64,000 nt of DNA from Solimicrobium silvestre (GCF_002976435.1 NZ_PUGF01000007.1:124001-188000); one strand, 5' to 3'. Counted from the stretch's first letter, positions 1 to 9,182 are shown. Made by a program: numbers and translations. Notes: generated by a model from the letters alone, not told the origin.

Positions 1-2
1 AA

Positions 3-881
3 ATGGCCATGCGCTCAATTGAAAACAGTCGAAAAGGCGGCCACTCGCTACGGCAGGAATATCGGTTGATGATGCGCAACGGCGAAACGTTATGGGTGCG
101 CGACGAAGCCAAGGCAGTGAGTGACGAAACGGGGCGCTATGTGTTCTTGCAAGGTATCTTGCTGGATATCACGCAAAGCAAATTGGCGGAACATGCATTG
201 CGGAAATCGCAAGAGGAACTGCGTCAACTTGCCGGCCATCTTGAACGCATCAAGGAAGAAGAGCGCAAACGCATTGCGCAGGAAATTCATGATGAATTGG
301 GCGGTCTGCTGGCAGGCATCAAGGCTTATGTTTCCGTTTATATTGAACGCGAAGCCCGCTCGGGCCGACCACCGGAGCCGCTGCTGGTTGATGCCGTGGC
401 ATTGGCAGATACAGGTTTCCAGGCAGTGCGTCGGGTAATTACCGATTTGAGGCCAAGCGTATTGGATCAGTTGGGGGTGTGGGCTGCGCTGGAATGGTAC
501 GCCAGCCAGATCGAGAAGCGGTCGAAACTGCAATGCACTTGCATCATTGAAGACGATGCTGCGGCGATTGAACCCGACTCCGAAACCAGCACCATGTTGT
601 TTCGCGTTGTGCAAGAAGCGCTGACCAATGTGGTGCGCCATGCTGAAGCAACAACGGTTTCTATCCACGTTGCGCTTGATGACGCAATGCTCGTGATCAG
701 CGTACAAGATAATGGCAATGGAATCGACTCTGCGCGTCAATTAACCCGCGAGTCATGGGGTATTACAGGGATGGGTGAGCGCGCGCGTTATTTTGGCGGT
801 GAAGTGACGATTACCGGAAAAATTGGTGAGGGAACATGTGTAAAATTGCATTTGCCGTTGGAGAAATTAAATAGTGAGTAA
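3..881 (+). CDS. NarX/DegS-type sensor histidine kinase, 5' end missing
   Basis: This is the C-terminal part of a two-component sensor kinase; the gene runs off the left edge, so the first visible ATG is probably internal. The first 60 or so residues are the end of a PAS/PAC fold (WVRDEAKAV, then LDITQSKLAE). A HisKA_3 dimerisation helix follows, with phospho-acceptor His96 in EIHDELGG, then an HATPase domain with N-box QEALTNVVRH (204-213) and G-boxes DNGNG (236-240) and GITGMGER (253-260). It overlaps the downstream response regulator by 8 bp, so the two are cognate partners and translationally coupled. The stimulus cannot be read from this fragment. The neighbourhood (Fnr, PHA synthase, cbb3 oxidase) suggests redox or oxygen status, which is inference. 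Confidence 0.9.
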   Translation: MAMRSIENSRKGGHSLRQEYRLMMRNGETLWVRDEAKAVSDETGRYVFLQGILLDITQSKLAEHALRKSQEELRQLAGHLERIKEEERKRIAQEIHDELGGLLAGIKAYVSVYIEREARSGRPPEPLLVDAVALADTGFQAVRRVITDLRPSVLDQLGVWAALEWYASQIEKRSKLQCTCIIEDDAAAIEPDSETSTMLFRVVQEALTNVVRHAEATTVSIHVALDDAMLVISVQDNGNGIDSARQLTRESWGITGMGERARYFGGEVTITGKIGEGTCVKLHLPLEKLNSE

Positions 882-1518
882 TAAAATCAAAGTGTTGCTG
901 GTAGATGACCATGCGATTGTACGCAATGGTGTGCGGCTGATGCTGGGCGAAGCAGACGACATTTCTGTGGAAGGCGAAGCCGGCGACGCACAGCAGGCGT
1001 TACAGTTGATCAGATCTCAGGAATTTGACGTTGCACTGGTGGATATCGCCATGCCGGACAAGAACGGGCTCGATCTGCTGAAACAACTCCGTGCAGAACA
1101 ACCGAAACTAGCGGTTTTAATTCTCAGCACCTATTCCGAAGAAATTTATGCAATGCGGGCATTTAAGCTAGGCGCTGCAGGTTACCTGACCAAAGACAGC
1201 CCGACCAGCGCATTGATTAATGCCGTGCGCAAAGCTGCTGCGGGCGGCAAGCATGTCAGCCCCGCGATGATGGAAAAATTGGTCAGTGCAATTGGTGCCG
1301 GTGGTGGTGTAGGCGAATCGCACGAAGCGCTTTCGAACCGCGAATTGGAAGTATTAAAATTGATAGCCTCCGGTGAAAGCCTGGTAAAAATCGCGGATAC
1401 CTTACATCTTAGCCCGCATACCGTTACCACTTATCGCGCACGCATAATGGAAAAAATGAACTTAAGCAACAATGCCGAATTAACGCGCTATGCAATTGAA
1501 AATGGCTTGCTGGCGTAG
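874..1518 (+). CDS. NarL/FixJ-family response regulator
   Basis: DNA-binding response regulator of 214 residues, starting at a GTG that overlaps the end of the sensor kinase gene. The receiver domain has the acidic pocket Asp11/Asp12, phospho-acceptor Asp57 (ALVDIAMPD), switch Ser85 and Lys107 (GYLTKDSP). A linker leads to a LuxR-type helix-turn-helix at about 150-210 (LSNRELEVLKLIASGES, then HTVTTYRARIMEKM). Phosphorylation by the preceding kinase would promote dimerisation and binding to an inverted repeat. A good candidate site is the GTAGGGG/CCCCTAC palindrome 130 bp downstream, before fnr. The family assignment is firm; the target is inferred. Confidence 0.95.
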   Translation: MSNKIKVLLVDDHAIVRNGVRLMLGEADDISVEGEAGDAQQALQLIRSQEFDVALVDIAMPDKNGLDLLKQLRAEQPKLAVLILSTYSEEIYAMRAFKLGAAGYLTKDSPTSALINAVRKAAAGGKHVSPAMMEKLVSAIGAGGGVGESHEALSNRELEVLKLIASGESLVKIADTLHLSPHTVTTYRARIMEKMNLSNNAELTRYAIENGLLA

Positions 1519-1648
1519 ATTTGGCGGTGAGTATTAAGAAAGTATCAAGAAAAGTAGTGTGAATAAATTAACCTCGAATTAGCACTAATAAACCCTACAA
1601 ACCTCGCAAATCTTAGACCCTCCCCTACAGACTCCAAAAATGATCACA

Positions 1649-1672
1649 TTTTGTAGGGGAACCCCTACAAAA
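1649..1672. promoter_or_regulatory. Perfect 11-bp-arm inverted repeat, candidate response-regulator operator
   Basis: The arms TTTTGTAGGGG (1649-1659) and CCCCTACAAAA (1662-1672) are perfect reverse complements separated by AA. Further half-sites lie upstream in the same gap: CCCTACA at 1593-1599 and CCCCTACA at 1622-1629. CCCTACA copies in the same orientation start at 1593, 1623 and 1663, that is 30 and 40 bp apart, so they would lie on one face of the helix. A possible -10 (TATTTA, 1682-1687) follows, which would place the palindrome over the -35 region of the fnr promoter. There is no T-run, so it is not a terminator. Binding by the adjacent NarL-type regulator is inference. Confidence 0.55.
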
Positions 1673-1810
1673 ACTGTCCGGTATTTAAGTACCCCATTCT
1701 CCAATAATCGCCTACTGCGTATCACGCCTTCTTCAACGATACTTCACCCACAGCGAACACCGTCACGCAGAACTTAAAATAATCACAACCAACTTTCAAG
1801 CGAGAACATC

Positions 1811-2584
1811 ATGTTACAAGGCTACCAGGTCGCGACCTCAACTTCCCAATGTATTGAGGCAATGCCACGTATATCGGAAAGACAAAGCCGCTGCTCCGGT
1901 TGCAGTCTGCGCGATCTCTGCGTGCCGACAGGTCTGGCTGAATCCGAAATGAGGCGAGTTGATCACATCATGTCGCGTCGGCGGATTGCACGTGGCGATG
2001 TGCTTTATCGAATGGGCGACAAATTCACCAATCTCTATGCAATACGTCTGGGCCACTTCAAAACCCATCAATTAAGCTCAGATGGCGTAGAGCAAATTAC
2101 CGGCTTCCAGATGGCTGGTGAATTACTGGGTATGGATGCAATTGGTACTGATCGGCACAATTGCTATGCCGTGGCGCTGGAAGACAGTGAAGTATGTGAA
2201 ATTCCATTTGACCGGCTAGAAGGCTTATTTGCCGAAATTCCTACTCTGTTGCGCCACTTCCACCGCACGATGAGTCAGGAAATAACACGTGACCAAACCA
2301 CCATGCTTTTGCTTGGCAATATGCACGCCGAACAACGTATCGCCTCCTTTCTGATCAACCTTTCTGCTCGTTATAAAATGCGTGGTTATTCCTCTACCAA
2401 TTTTCAATTGCGCATGTCACGCGAGGATATTGGTAAATACCTTGGCCTCACTATCGAAAGTGTCAGCCGCTTGCTTTCAAAATTCAAGAAAATGGAATGG
2501 ATCACCGTTGATAAGCGAGAAATTGGGATCAATGATTTAGCCCAATTAAAACAGCTGGCAATGCAGCCCGTGTCCAAGCATTAA
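1811..2584 (+). CDS. fnr: Fnr-type oxygen-sensing transcriptional regulator
   Basis: CRP/FNR-family regulator of 257 residues. The cluster ligands expected of oxygen-labile [4Fe-4S] FNR proteins are all visible: Cys28, Cys31 and Cys37 (CSGCSLRDLC) and central Cys129 (EVCEIPF). A cyclic-nucleotide-binding-like beta roll is followed by a helix-turn-helix whose recognition helix (LTIESVSRLL) carries the E-x2-S-R pattern that reads TTGAT half-sites. Under low oxygen it should dimerise and activate class II promoters. Perfect FNR boxes occur in this window before phaC, ccoN and hemN. No FNR box was seen before fnr itself, so control by the GTAGGGG element is more likely than autoregulation. Confidence 0.95.
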   Translation: MLQGYQVATSTSQCIEAMPRISERQSRCSGCSLRDLCVPTGLAESEMRRVDHIMSRRRIARGDVLYRMGDKFTNLYAIRLGHFKTHQLSSDGVEQITGFQMAGELLGMDAIGTDRHNCYAVALEDSEVCEIPFDRLEGLFAEIPTLLRHFHRTMSQEITRDQTTMLLLGNMHAEQRIASFLINLSARYKMRGYSSTNFQLRMSREDIGKYLGLTIESVSRLLSKFKKMEWITVDKREIGINDLAQLKQLAMQPVSKH

Positions 2585-2715
2585 TGTCTTAAAAGGCCTA
2601 GACTCATCAATCGGATTTTTGGTAAACGCTGAGGCAAAAACTTGGGCTTGCAATATCGGCTATAGCAATACAATATTGCCTATTCCCTCTTAACCAATTG
2701 CCCAGGAAATTCAAT

Positions 2716-4104
2716 ATGGATCGCATTGAAAATCGCACATTTGATGAAATAGAAGTAGGTGAAACCGCGCGACTTACCCGCACCTTGACCCACAAAGATA
2801 TCGAGCTTTTTGCAATTGTTTCCGGCGATGTTAACCCGGCGCATGTCGACGCCGAGTTCGCCCGCAGTGACATGTTTCACAAGGTGATCGCGCATGGAAT
2901 GTGGGGTGGCGCATTGATCTCCACTGTGCTTGGAACAGAACTACCCGGCCCTGGAACGATTTATCTCAATCAGACACTCAGTTTTCGCAATCCGGTGGCA
3001 TTGGGCGACACAGTAACGGTCGTCGTAACTGTTAGCGATAAAATTGAAAAGGGGCATCGCATTGCGCTTGATTGCTTAGTTACCAATCAACGCGGTGAAA
3101 CAGTCATTTCCGGCAAGGCAGAAGTTGTTGCCCCGACCGAAAAAGTATCACGCAAGCGCATCGTGCTACCCGAAGTCGAATTTCGTGAAAAGGGTCGCGG
3201 TTATCGACGCCTGATTGAGATGACGAGCGGCATGGTCCCATTACGCACGGCGGTGGTTCATCCGGTCGATACGAACTCGCTGGTCGGCGCAGTGGAAGCC
3301 GCACACGAAGGATTGATCGTACCGATACTAGTTGGCCCGGAGGCAAAGATTCGTGCCGCTGCAAAACTGGCCGCCATTGATCTTTCTGCTTTCGAGATTA
3401 TCGATGCTCTGCATAGCGACGATGCGGCAGCCAAGGCTGTCGCCTTGGCACGCAGCGGTAAAGTAGAAGCACTGATGAAAGGCGCTTTGCATACCGATGA
3501 ATTGCTGCATGCAGTAGTGGATCGTGAAACCGGCTTGCGCACTGAACGTCGAATGAGCCACGTTTTTGCCATCGATGCGCCTGGTTATCCGCGTCCTCTA
3601 TTCATTACCGACGCTGCCATCAACGTCTACCCCACCTTGGAAGATAAACGCGATATTGTCCAGAATGCGATTGATTTGGCACACGCGCTCGGCATTCCTC
3701 AGCCTAAAGTTGCCCTGCTCTCCGCCGTTGAAACAGTGACCCCGCTTATAAAATCGACGTTAGATGCTGCGGCCTTATGCAAAATGGCCGATCGCGGCCA
3801 AATTACCGGCGGCATCCTCGATGGCCCGCTGGCATTCGACAACGCGGTGTCAATCGAGGCAGCCAAGACCAAAGGCATTGTTTCTGCCGTCGCAGGCGTT
3901 GCGGATATTTTTGTTGTACCCGATCTTGAAGCAGGCAACATGCTGGCTAAACAACTCGAATACCTTGCGGATGCCGATGTCGCTGGTATTGCACTCGGGG
4001 CGCGCGTGCCGATTATCCTCACCAGCCGTGCCGACAAAACCTTGTCGCGCTTGGGCTCCTGTGCAATCGCTTTGTTGTTGGCGCGGCATAAAGAGAAGTG
4101 TTAA
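2716..4104 (+). CDS. Bifunctional enoyl-CoA hydratase (MaoC)/phosphate acetyl- or butyryltransferase
   Basis: Fusion protein of 462 residues. The N-terminal 140 or so residues are a MaoC hot-dog (R)-specific hydratase, with the signature Asp/His motif in IVSGDVNPAHVD. The C-terminal 300 residues are a phosphotransacetylase/phosphotransbutyrylase domain (from about MVPLRTAVVHPVD to the end). The fusion could link (R)-3-hydroxyacyl-CoA, the PHA precursor, to acyl-phosphate formation and substrate-level ATP under low oxygen; no acetate or butyrate kinase gene is visible here. I chose ATG 2716 because AGGAAAT lies 5 nt upstream; a TTG at 2698 would add six residues. A terminator follows at 4123-4148. 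Confidence 0.92.
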   Translation: MDRIENRTFDEIEVGETARLTRTLTHKDIELFAIVSGDVNPAHVDAEFARSDMFHKVIAHGMWGGALISTVLGTELPGPGTIYLNQTLSFRNPVALGDTVTVVVTVSDKIEKGHRIALDCLVTNQRGETVISGKAEVVAPTEKVSRKRIVLPEVEFREKGRGYRRLIEMTSGMVPLRTAVVHPVDTNSLVGAVEAAHEGLIVPILVGPEAKIRAAAKLAAIDLSAFEIIDALHSDDAAAKAVALARSGKVEALMKGALHTDELLHAVVDRETGLRTERRMSHVFAIDAPGYPRPLFITDAAINVYPTLEDKRDIVQNAIDLAHALGIPQPKVALLSAVETVTPLIKSTLDAAALCKMADRGQITGGILDGPLAFDNAVSIEAAKTKGIVSAVAGVADIFVVPDLEAGNMLAKQLEYLADADVAGIALGARVPIILTSRADKTLSRLGSCAIALLLARHKEKC

Positions 4105-4122
4105 AGAGAATTACAAGTAATG

Positions 4123-4148
4123 AATGCCGGTTCGTCCGGCATTTTTTT
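4123..4148 (+). terminator. Rho-independent terminator after the MaoC-Pta gene
   Basis: The stem AATGCCGG/CCGGCATT with loop TTCGT is followed directly by a run of seven T. It ends the plus-strand unit and separates it from the convergent ABC exporter operon that stops at 4192. Confidence 0.9.
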
Positions 4149-4191
4149 CGAATCAATGAATCAGTGAGTCAATATCTAGATAACGCTAAAT

Positions 4192-5334
4192 CTATCCCCT
4201 AAAGATATCAAACGGTTCAATTTTCAAGACTTTCCGCACTCCGAAATAGCTGGATATCCCCGCAATCAGCACGACCATTCCGAATGCCAATCCTAAATTC
4301 CAGAACGTGATCATCGCTGCGTAGTTCGGCACATTGGCACGGGCAATCGAAATGACCATCGTTACCAAACCAATACCCAAGCCGTAGCCGGTCAATGAGG
4401 TAAAGGTTGCCATGAACAAGATCATATAGACCAGCTCGCGCCCTTTTGCGCCTATCGCTTTCAAGGCGCCGAATTTGTCAATATTTTCCAGGATAAACGT
4501 GTAAAAGGTCTGGCCGGAAATCGATAGCCCAACGATAAAACTGATTACCGTCATCAACAGAATGTTGGTACCGATACCAGTTTGAAAAATATAGAAATCC
4601 GCGATGCGTTGGTTGAATTCATCTTTAGTCAGTGCGACATAACCGAGTTTGGCGACATTTTTCTTTATGGATGCAATTGCTGCATCGTTTTTTGCTTGAA
4701 CCAATACATAAGAGATAGTGAAACGCGTAGTCGGAATGTATTGGATCGCCCGATGGTAGGTTGTGTAAAGCGTCGGAACTCCATTGAGCCCATTCGCATT
4801 CACTTTTGCGATACCGGAGATCACACCACGATAATCATTAAGCTCAAAGGTCGTACCTATCTTGGGGTTTTCCAGCTTAGGGAACTCCGTGTCATCCACC
4901 ACAATAAATGAATTATCAGCGTAGATATCCAGAATATTGCCCTGTTCAAGTTCAGGGCGACCGAACAAGCTGTTATCGTCCAGCCCGATGACACTCACAG
5001 ATTGATTAGTGCCGTCGTTAAGCTTCAATTGCGCCCCGCCGATAAACAGTGGCACTGCGTAACTGACACCATCCATGCTGCGCACGGCATCCAATAAATA
5101 ATCGGGCAACGGGATCGACGAAGTAGGTATGTTGACGGCAGGATCGATAATCCAGATATTTGCGCCGATATTTGTGACCGTTGAATAAGCCCGATTCAAG
5201 ATACCGGCAAACATGGATGTCATCTGAACCATCAGGAACACGGCGAAGGTAATGCCGATCAATAACGCCGAAAATTTGGCTTTATCATTGACCAATAACT
5301 TGAAACCAATCCGAAGAATGCCTGAGTACTTCAT
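4192..5334 (-). CDS. ABC exporter permease, FtsX/MacB/DevC type
   Basis: Inner-membrane permease of 380 residues. It has one N-terminal membrane helix (about 22-45), a long periplasmic domain (about 50-255) and three C-terminal helices ending in the FtsX-like region, whose last residues are KVLKIEPFDIFRG. This is the MacB/DevC topology used by tripartite ABC exporters. I chose ATG 5334 because it forms a 4-bp ATGA overlap with the upstream outer-membrane gene; a longer reading frame back to 5376 would run into that gene. It is the last gene of a five-gene minus-strand operon. The exported substrate is unknown. Confidence 0.9.
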   Translation of the reverse strand: MKYSGILRIGFKLLVNDKAKFSALLIGITFAVFLMVQMTSMFAGILNRAYSTVTNIGANIWIIDPAVNIPTSSIPLPDYLLDAVRSMDGVSYAVPLFIGGAQLKLNDGTNQSVSVIGLDDNSLFGRPELEQGNILDIYADNSFIVVDDTEFPKLENPKIGTTFELNDYRGVISGIAKVNANGLNGVPTLYTTYHRAIQYIPTTRFTISYVLVQAKNDAAIASIKKNVAKLGYVALTKDEFNQRIADFYIFQTGIGTNILLMTVISFIVGLSISGQTFYTFILENIDKFGALKAIGAKGRELVYMILFMATFTSLTGYGLGIGLVTMVISIARANVPNYAAMITFWNLGLAFGMVVLIAGISSYFGVRKVLKIEPFDIFRG

Positions 5335-6842
5335 GGTGTCTTGCCTTCCTTGGCTGCCACTTGCGTATTCCACCAACCACCACCCAAGGCTACAAATAAG
5401 GCTACGGTATCTTGCTGCCTTTGCGCAACGGCTTGCAAATAAGCGATATTTGCTTGGTGAAATTGCACATCAGCAGTCAATACATCCAAGTAAGCAGACA
5501 GGCCGGATTTATAACCAATTTGCAGCAAATGGAACGCCTCTTCCGCAGCGTTCCTTGATTCAACTTGCGCTTGCAAGCTCTCCGCATCATGCTCCAGCGC
5601 TTTCAAGGAATCAGCCACCTGCTCAAATGCACCCAGCACAGTTTGCCGATATCCGGCCCTTGACTGATCATAGGCATCAAGTGCTGCCTTGCGCCCAAAC
5701 CATAAACTACCACCGCGAAACAGCGGAATCGAAATCGACGGGCCAACGCTCCAGAACTTGCCGTTTTCCGCCGAAAGATTTCCGAAACTGGAACCGGCCA
5801 CGCCAAAAGTTCCGTCCAGACTAAAGCTTGGAAACATCGCAGCGGTGGCAACGCCGATATTGGCACTGGCCGCATGCAGTTGCGCCTCTGCCTGCAAGAT
5901 ATCCGGCCGCTGCCTTACCAAGTCAGACGGCAAACTCACTGGTAATGCAAGCGGCAGTGAAAGCCCCTTCAGATCAATATCTGGCAGATTGGCCGTTGAA
6001 AACGAAACACCCTCTAAGGCGATCAACAAATGCTCAGCCTGGGAAAGCTTTTGTTTTAGCGGTGCCAAAGAACCCTGATTGGCGGCGATTAAACTACGCA
6101 TACTAAGCACGCTGGTGTATGCACCAGTACCGGCGTTCACTTGTGCTTCCGTTGCAGCAAGTTGCTCACCCTCCAGCGCAATCAATTCCTCGGTTGCGCG
6201 AATTTGGGCACTATATGCAGCACGTGCGATGCAGGCATTAACCACATTGGCTGACAACGTCACGTAAGCGGCCTTGTGGGCAAACAGTTGATAGTCGCGC
6301 TGCGCACTTAAGCCTTCCACCGCTCGGCGCTGTCCACCGAATACGTCCAGCACATAGCTGATGCTACCGCCAATACTCACGAAATTGAAAATCGAGCCTG
6401 GCGTTTGCAGACCTTGTTGTGTCGGCGCAGAACGCTCTCTGGCTGCATTTAGGCCTGCATCGATTTGTGGATAGAACACGCCATAACCGGCGCGCAAGTT
6501 ATCCTGGCTTTGACGTAAAGTTGCCTCGGACGCTTCCAGAGTCGGGTTGTGCGCGATGGCCAGTTGCACTACCGCATCCAATTGTTCGGATTTGAATAAG
6601 CGCCACCAATCAGCCGGGATCTGAGTGGCTGCGGAAAAATGCTGTGCCTGAGTGTCGGCTACCACTGTTTGCTCAGCTTGCGGCTCACTTGTATAACGCG
6701 ACTCGGTTGGTGACGCCGGAGGTACAAAATCAGGGCCGACAGCGCAAGCACTAAGCATTGTGGCAATCATACCGACAGACCAAAGTCGTATGGAACACAA
6801 CAATTTCACTTTGAAGGGATAGTGATCAGGCTGGCACATCAT
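5331..6842 (-). CDS. NodT/TolC-family outer-membrane efflux lipoprotein
   Basis: Outer-membrane factor of 503 residues with an N-terminal membrane segment and lipobox (MLSAC, then AVGPDFVPP), followed by the two OEP repeats of the TolC fold (for example QAEAQLHAASANIGVATAAMF). It would form the exit duct of the tripartite pump encoded with it. Its ATG overlaps the stop of the adaptor gene by 4 bp (two ATG codons in tandem) and its own stop overlaps the permease start by 4 bp, showing tight coupling. Finding an ABC exporter with its own dedicated channel in one operon is less usual than sharing TolC. Confidence 0.93.
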   Translation of the reverse strand: MMCQPDHYPFKVKLLCSIRLWSVGMIATMLSACAVGPDFVPPASPTESRYTSEPQAEQTVVADTQAQHFSAATQIPADWWRLFKSEQLDAVVQLAIAHNPTLEASEATLRQSQDNLRAGYGVFYPQIDAGLNAARERSAPTQQGLQTPGSIFNFVSIGGSISYVLDVFGGQRRAVEGLSAQRDYQLFAHKAAYVTLSANVVNACIARAAYSAQIRATEELIALEGEQLAATEAQVNAGTGAYTSVLSMRSLIAANQGSLAPLKQKLSQAEHLLIALEGVSFSTANLPDIDLKGLSLPLALPVSLPSDLVRQRPDILQAEAQLHAASANIGVATAAMFPSFSLDGTFGVAGSSFGNLSAENGKFWSVGPSISIPLFRGGSLWFGRKAALDAYDQSRAGYRQTVLGAFEQVADSLKALEHDAESLQAQVESRNAAEEAFHLLQIGYKSGLSAYLDVLTADVQFHQANIAYLQAVAQRQQDTVALFVALGGGWWNTQVAAKEGKTP

Positions 6843-7924
6843 TTTTGTCCAATATAGACATCCACTTGCTGCCCTGGATAAACCATCGTGAGGTCTTTTT
6901 TAGGGAAGCGGAAAATCACCGGCAGCACCCTTAGATCCACTTTCTCCTGACGCTGATTTGAAAGTTCGATCTTAGGAGATACATAAGGCTGCACTCTGAC
7001 GAACTCCAACGGCACTTTGATCTCAGTCCCTCGAATTGACATTTCTGCGCGGATATGTTCGGGTGCAGGTAGACGCGAAACCAAGATTTCGTCGATAAAA
7101 CATCGCACATCCAAATAATTCTGCGGCGTTCCCATTACTGCGAGCGGATCGTTACCTTGCGTATAGGAATCGTACACACCGAGCGACGACACATAACTAC
7201 CGACCGTTGCATTGAGTGCCATAACGACGCCATCCGTTTGGGCTTTGACCACATACTTCTGAAGCAGTGCATCGGCCGCCTGATAAGACTGCCTCAACGC
7301 TTCGACTTGTTTTTCCTGGTTTGCAATATCAAAACTCCATGCACCGGCCTTAATCAATTCATACTGATTTGTCGCAAGCGCTAACCCCGTGACTGCCTGT
7401 GCAACGGCATCTTTGGCCGTATCCACTACGTCTTTGCTAATCGATCGATGATCAAGATCAAAAGAAGCGCGGCGTTTGTCGTACTGATCGCGAACGGCGT
7501 TCAAATTTGCGTCAGCCTGATCAACCTGCGCCTTGGCAACGGCCAGCGTTTCCTTTCTCGGCTGAGCCTTTAATTCCTGCAACAACACCAGCGCTGCGGC
7601 AGATTGCAGTCGCAACTGCTCGGTCGTCGCTTTTTGCACTGAATCGTCAATCAGGAAAAGCGGCATATCGGCAACAACCTTTTGCCCTTCATGTGCCAGA
7701 ACCTTGATAATCGGGCCGGATACTTCGGGGTAAATATTGATGTTGACGCCCGCTTGCTGCTCGCTCTCAATCATGCCATTAGCATAAATCGCGGCATCAT
7801 AAGGGCTGCTGACTGGTTTAAATACCGGTGGTTGAGCATGCTTCTCTACTCCCAGGATGTAAGCGGTAACGAGCCCGGCTAACACCCCAAATATAGAGAG
7901 GGCAAAGATGATCTTGTTTCTCAT
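6839..7924 (-). CDS. HlyD/MacA-type periplasmic adaptor of the ABC exporter
   Basis: Membrane-fusion protein of 361 residues. It has one N-terminal membrane anchor (MRNKIIFALSIFGVLAG), a biotinyl-lipoyl-like domain (VSGPIIKVLAHEGQKV), a coiled-coil hairpin rich in Gln/Ala (about 110-205) and a beta-barrel region. It bridges the permease and the outer-membrane factor. I chose ATG 7924, which overlaps the ATPase stop (ATGA) and has AAGGGA 7 nt upstream; a longer frame to 7954 would lie inside the ATPase gene. The C-terminus (MVYPGQQVDVYIGQK) is typical of the family. Confidence 0.92.
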   Translation of the reverse strand: MRNKIIFALSIFGVLAGLVTAYILGVEKHAQPPVFKPVSSPYDAAIYANGMIESEQQAGVNINIYPEVSGPIIKVLAHEGQKVVADMPLFLIDDSVQKATTEQLRLQSAAALVLLQELKAQPRKETLAVAKAQVDQADANLNAVRDQYDKRRASFDLDHRSISKDVVDTAKDAVAQAVTGLALATNQYELIKAGAWSFDIANQEKQVEALRQSYQAADALLQKYVVKAQTDGVVMALNATVGSYVSSLGVYDSYTQGNDPLAVMGTPQNYLDVRCFIDEILVSRLPAPEHIRAEMSIRGTEIKVPLEFVRVQPYVSPKIELSNQRQEKVDLRVLPVIFRFPKKDLTMVYPGQQVDVYIGQK

Positions 7925-8676
7925 TCTGTTCCCTTGTCCAATCCTGTGATGCATCCGTCTTCCATATGGATGATGCGATCCGCAAACTCGTTAATTCTGG
8001 CATCGTGGGTGATGATTACAATGCAGCGGTTTTCATTCAGTATTTTCTCTTTAACGAAGGCGATGATCATTTTTCCGGTGTCGCCATCCAGCGAAGCCGT
8101 TGGTTCGTCAAGTATCAGTATTTGTGGGCCGCCGACAATGGCACGTGCGATGGCGACCCGTTGCTGTTCGCCGCCGGACAACTTTACCGGCAAGATTTCT
8201 GCGCGATTTTTCAGGCCGACAATCTCAAGATATTTTCTTGCCTCAGCAATCGATTCGTCCCAGTCGCGCTGCTTCAATATCAGAGGAATAGCGACATTCT
8301 CGGCACTGGTCAGGCGTGGAAACAAATGGTAATCCTGAAATACAAAGCCCATGGTATTGAGGCGAAATTCAGCCAACTGATCGTTATTCAACGTCCAGAT
8401 GTCAGTACCATTGACCGTCACCGTCCCAGCGTTGGGTCGCAAAATGCCGGAAACCATACTGAGCAATGTGGTCTTGCCACTACCGGAAGGGCCGACAATA
8501 AATAATATCTCGCCGAAATGGGCAACGAAGTTGACGCGATTAACCGCCGTCATTTTGGTATCGCCTTCGCCAAACCATTTTGTCACCTCATTGGCAACGA
8601 TCGCTTCTTTTTTGATTTTTGTACCCGTTGCATCATGCATATTTTTAATCACTGATTGTTCAGTTAATACAGTCAC
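7921..8676 (-). CDS. ABC exporter ATP-binding subunit (MacB/LolD/DevA type)
   Basis: Cytoplasmic ATPase of 251 residues with Walker A GPSGSGKTT, Q-loop (VFQDYHLFPRLT), signature LSGGEQQR, Walker B ILILDEPTASLDG and the H-loop in VIITHDARI. It powers the permease at 4192-5334. The reading frame begins at a GTG 3 nt after the stop of the universal stress gene and has no clear ribosome site, so translation may depend on coupling; an internal ATG at 8640 is an alternative. The first 30 or so residues are a non-family extension before the ABC fold begins at about IVANEVTKWF. Confidence 0.93.
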   Translation of the reverse strand: MTVLTEQSVIKNMHDATGTKIKKEAIVANEVTKWFGEGDTKMTAVNRVNFVAHFGEILFIVGPSGSGKTTLLSMVSGILRPNAGTVTVNGTDIWTLNNDQLAEFRLNTMGFVFQDYHLFPRLTSAENVAIPLILKQRDWDESIAEARKYLEIVGLKNRAEILPVKLSGGEQQRVAIARAIVGGPQILILDEPTASLDGDTGKMIIAFVKEKILNENRCIVIITHDARINEFADRIIHMEDGCITGLDKGTE

Positions 8677-8679
8677 TAT

Positions 8680-9117
8680 CTAGCGAAATACCAGCACCGG
8701 AATCTGGCAATGCGTTAATACTTTTTGTGTCTCACTTCCAAGCAAAATTCCTTTAATGCCTTTTCTGCCATGTGCTGCCATCGCAATCAAATCGCAATTT
8801 TTATCCTGCGCCGCCTGAATGATTGCCGCATAAGGAAAATCGCTGGTGAGATAGTACGTCTCACACTTCACGCCAAACTCTTTGGCGACTGCTTTAATGT
8901 CATCCAGATTACGGGTGGCATTCGCAATACATTGATTGGTAAATTGCTCCATCGCATCGAGCAGCACTTCGGCTTCGTAGGCATAAACGGAGTACTCCGG
9001 CATAGCCGTGAATCCGATAACTTCGGCATTGATTTCTTTCGCGAATTTGATGCAATCACGAACGACACGTTTTGAAATTTCCGAGCCATCTGTTGGAACA
9101 AGAATATGTTTAAACAT
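8680..9117 (-). CDS. Universal stress protein, UspA family
   Basis: Single Usp domain of 145 residues. It starts FKHILVPTDGSE and ends with the nucleotide-binding glycine loop AAHGRKGIKGILLGSETQKV and the strand QIPVLVF. These proteins bind ATP and support survival in growth arrest and low oxygen. It is the first gene of the operon encoding the ABC exporter and lies divergent to the PHA synthase gene. The shared 297-bp control region contains a near-consensus FNR box (9218-9231) and GTAGGGG/CCCTAC half-sites. Confidence 0.93.
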   Translation of the reverse strand: MFKHILVPTDGSEISKRVVRDCIKFAKEINAEVIGFTAMPEYSVYAYEAEVLLDAMEQFTNQCIANATRNLDDIKAVAKEFGVKCETYYLTSDFPYAAIIQAAQDKNCDLIAMAAHGRKGIKGILLGSETQKVLTHCQIPVLVFR

Positions 9118-9182
9118 GCTTTTCTCCTAAGGTAAGTAACGCTTCCATGCCACAGCTTTACGCTGTTTCGACACTTTTTAGT

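Noticed and set aside
90-740. 216-codon antisense frame opposite the sensor kinase
   Set aside because: The sense frame carries all histidine-kinase motifs; the antisense product is rich in Cys, His and Gln and has no family resemblance.
1687-1696. NarL-type heptamer TACCCCA before fnr
   Set aside because: A single imperfect heptamer is expected by chance; the nearby GTAGGGG palindrome is a much stronger signal and has a different base order.
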